NCBI GenBank assembly: GCA_036346405.1
Contig: CM070554.1
Location: 42,907,558-42,971,557 of the forward strand
Direction of reading: 5' to 3'
From: Phyllostachys edulis
Taxonomy: Eukaryota > Streptophyta > Magnoliopsida > Poales > Poaceae
DNA: 64,000 nt
Part shown: in pieces, positions 63,771 through 64,000 of the stretch
Layout of the letters: each line of letters begins with the position of its first letter
How positions within the stretch are numbered: the first letter of the stretch is position 1
Translations under genes and position numbers: made by a program
The notes under the pieces: generated by a model
What the model was told of the DNA's origin: nothing
What the model saw: only the letters and a program-made list of their open reading frames with translations
The model's database searches: none

Positions 63771-64000
63771 GGGCATGTATAATGCAAGATGCTTATACAT
63801 AAGTGTTTAAAGAGAGATAATATAGCCATGTCATCAAGCATACATGTAAAAGTCATTCCCTCTAATGCAAGCATTTCTTTTGTAGGTGTTTAAATGTTGT
63901 ATTATCTATTAATTAGATATAGTTATATACATAAGCATTGGTGCTTGATTAAGCATCGAGGCTATAAAATAATACCTTATCTGTCATATGTGGAAGGAAA
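63771..64000. repeat. Possible MITE start, runs to window end
   Basis: GGGCATGTATAATGCAAG followed by AT-rich, weakly self-complementary sequence (AAGCAT/ATGCTT motifs). The other end is not in the window. Confidence 0.3.

Overview
The window looks like nuclear DNA of a grass (Poaceae), most likely rice or a close Oryza relative. The evidence is GC-rich first exons, spliced genes, nested LTR retrotransposons of types common in grasses, and many MITEs. The species call is inference; no similarity search was run.

Layout. (1) 1-18760: a minus-strand gypsy element with ~3.1 kb LTRs and a gag-only interior, cut off by the window start. It is interrupted by a complete but broken Sirevirus-type Ty1-copia element at 1558-14117 (1534 bp LTRs, TSD ATGGC). 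(2) 19767-46346, plus strand: a 12-exon gene whose joined exons give an intact 1285-codon reading frame. I recognise it as the plant Mediator tail subunit MED33 (REF4/RFR1 family). Intron 2 is 13.6 kb because it holds a Reina-like gypsy element (21032-31337, TSD ACTAT), itself interrupted by a GC-rich, frameshifted copia element (23009-28066, TSD CGCAC), and then a small LTR element (31547-33176) carrying a hAT MITE (TSD GCATGTAT). Introns 10 and 11 hold MITEs, a Helitron end and a GC-rich hAT-like element. (3) 46347-56285: intergenic repeats, including a degenerate ATTAACG array, a MITE built of GTCACGCCAC palindromes, and a gypsy LTR with its own TATA box. (4) 56286-57027, minus strand: a two-exon LURP-one-related (DUF567) gene, 212 codons. 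(5) 57650-64000: more repeats, notably a gag-only copia element (59264-62315, TSD CCCAC) and a hairpin MITE.

Only two host genes are supported, and both read as intact. They are not evidently linked in function. The most unusual material is in the mobile fraction. The Sirevirus carries an extra 3' ORF with a possible spliced leader, repeated polypurine tracts and a lost reverse-transcriptase active site. There are three small gag-only or gag-remnant LTR elements. Premature stops are mostly explainable by C-to-T changes in CG or CHG context.
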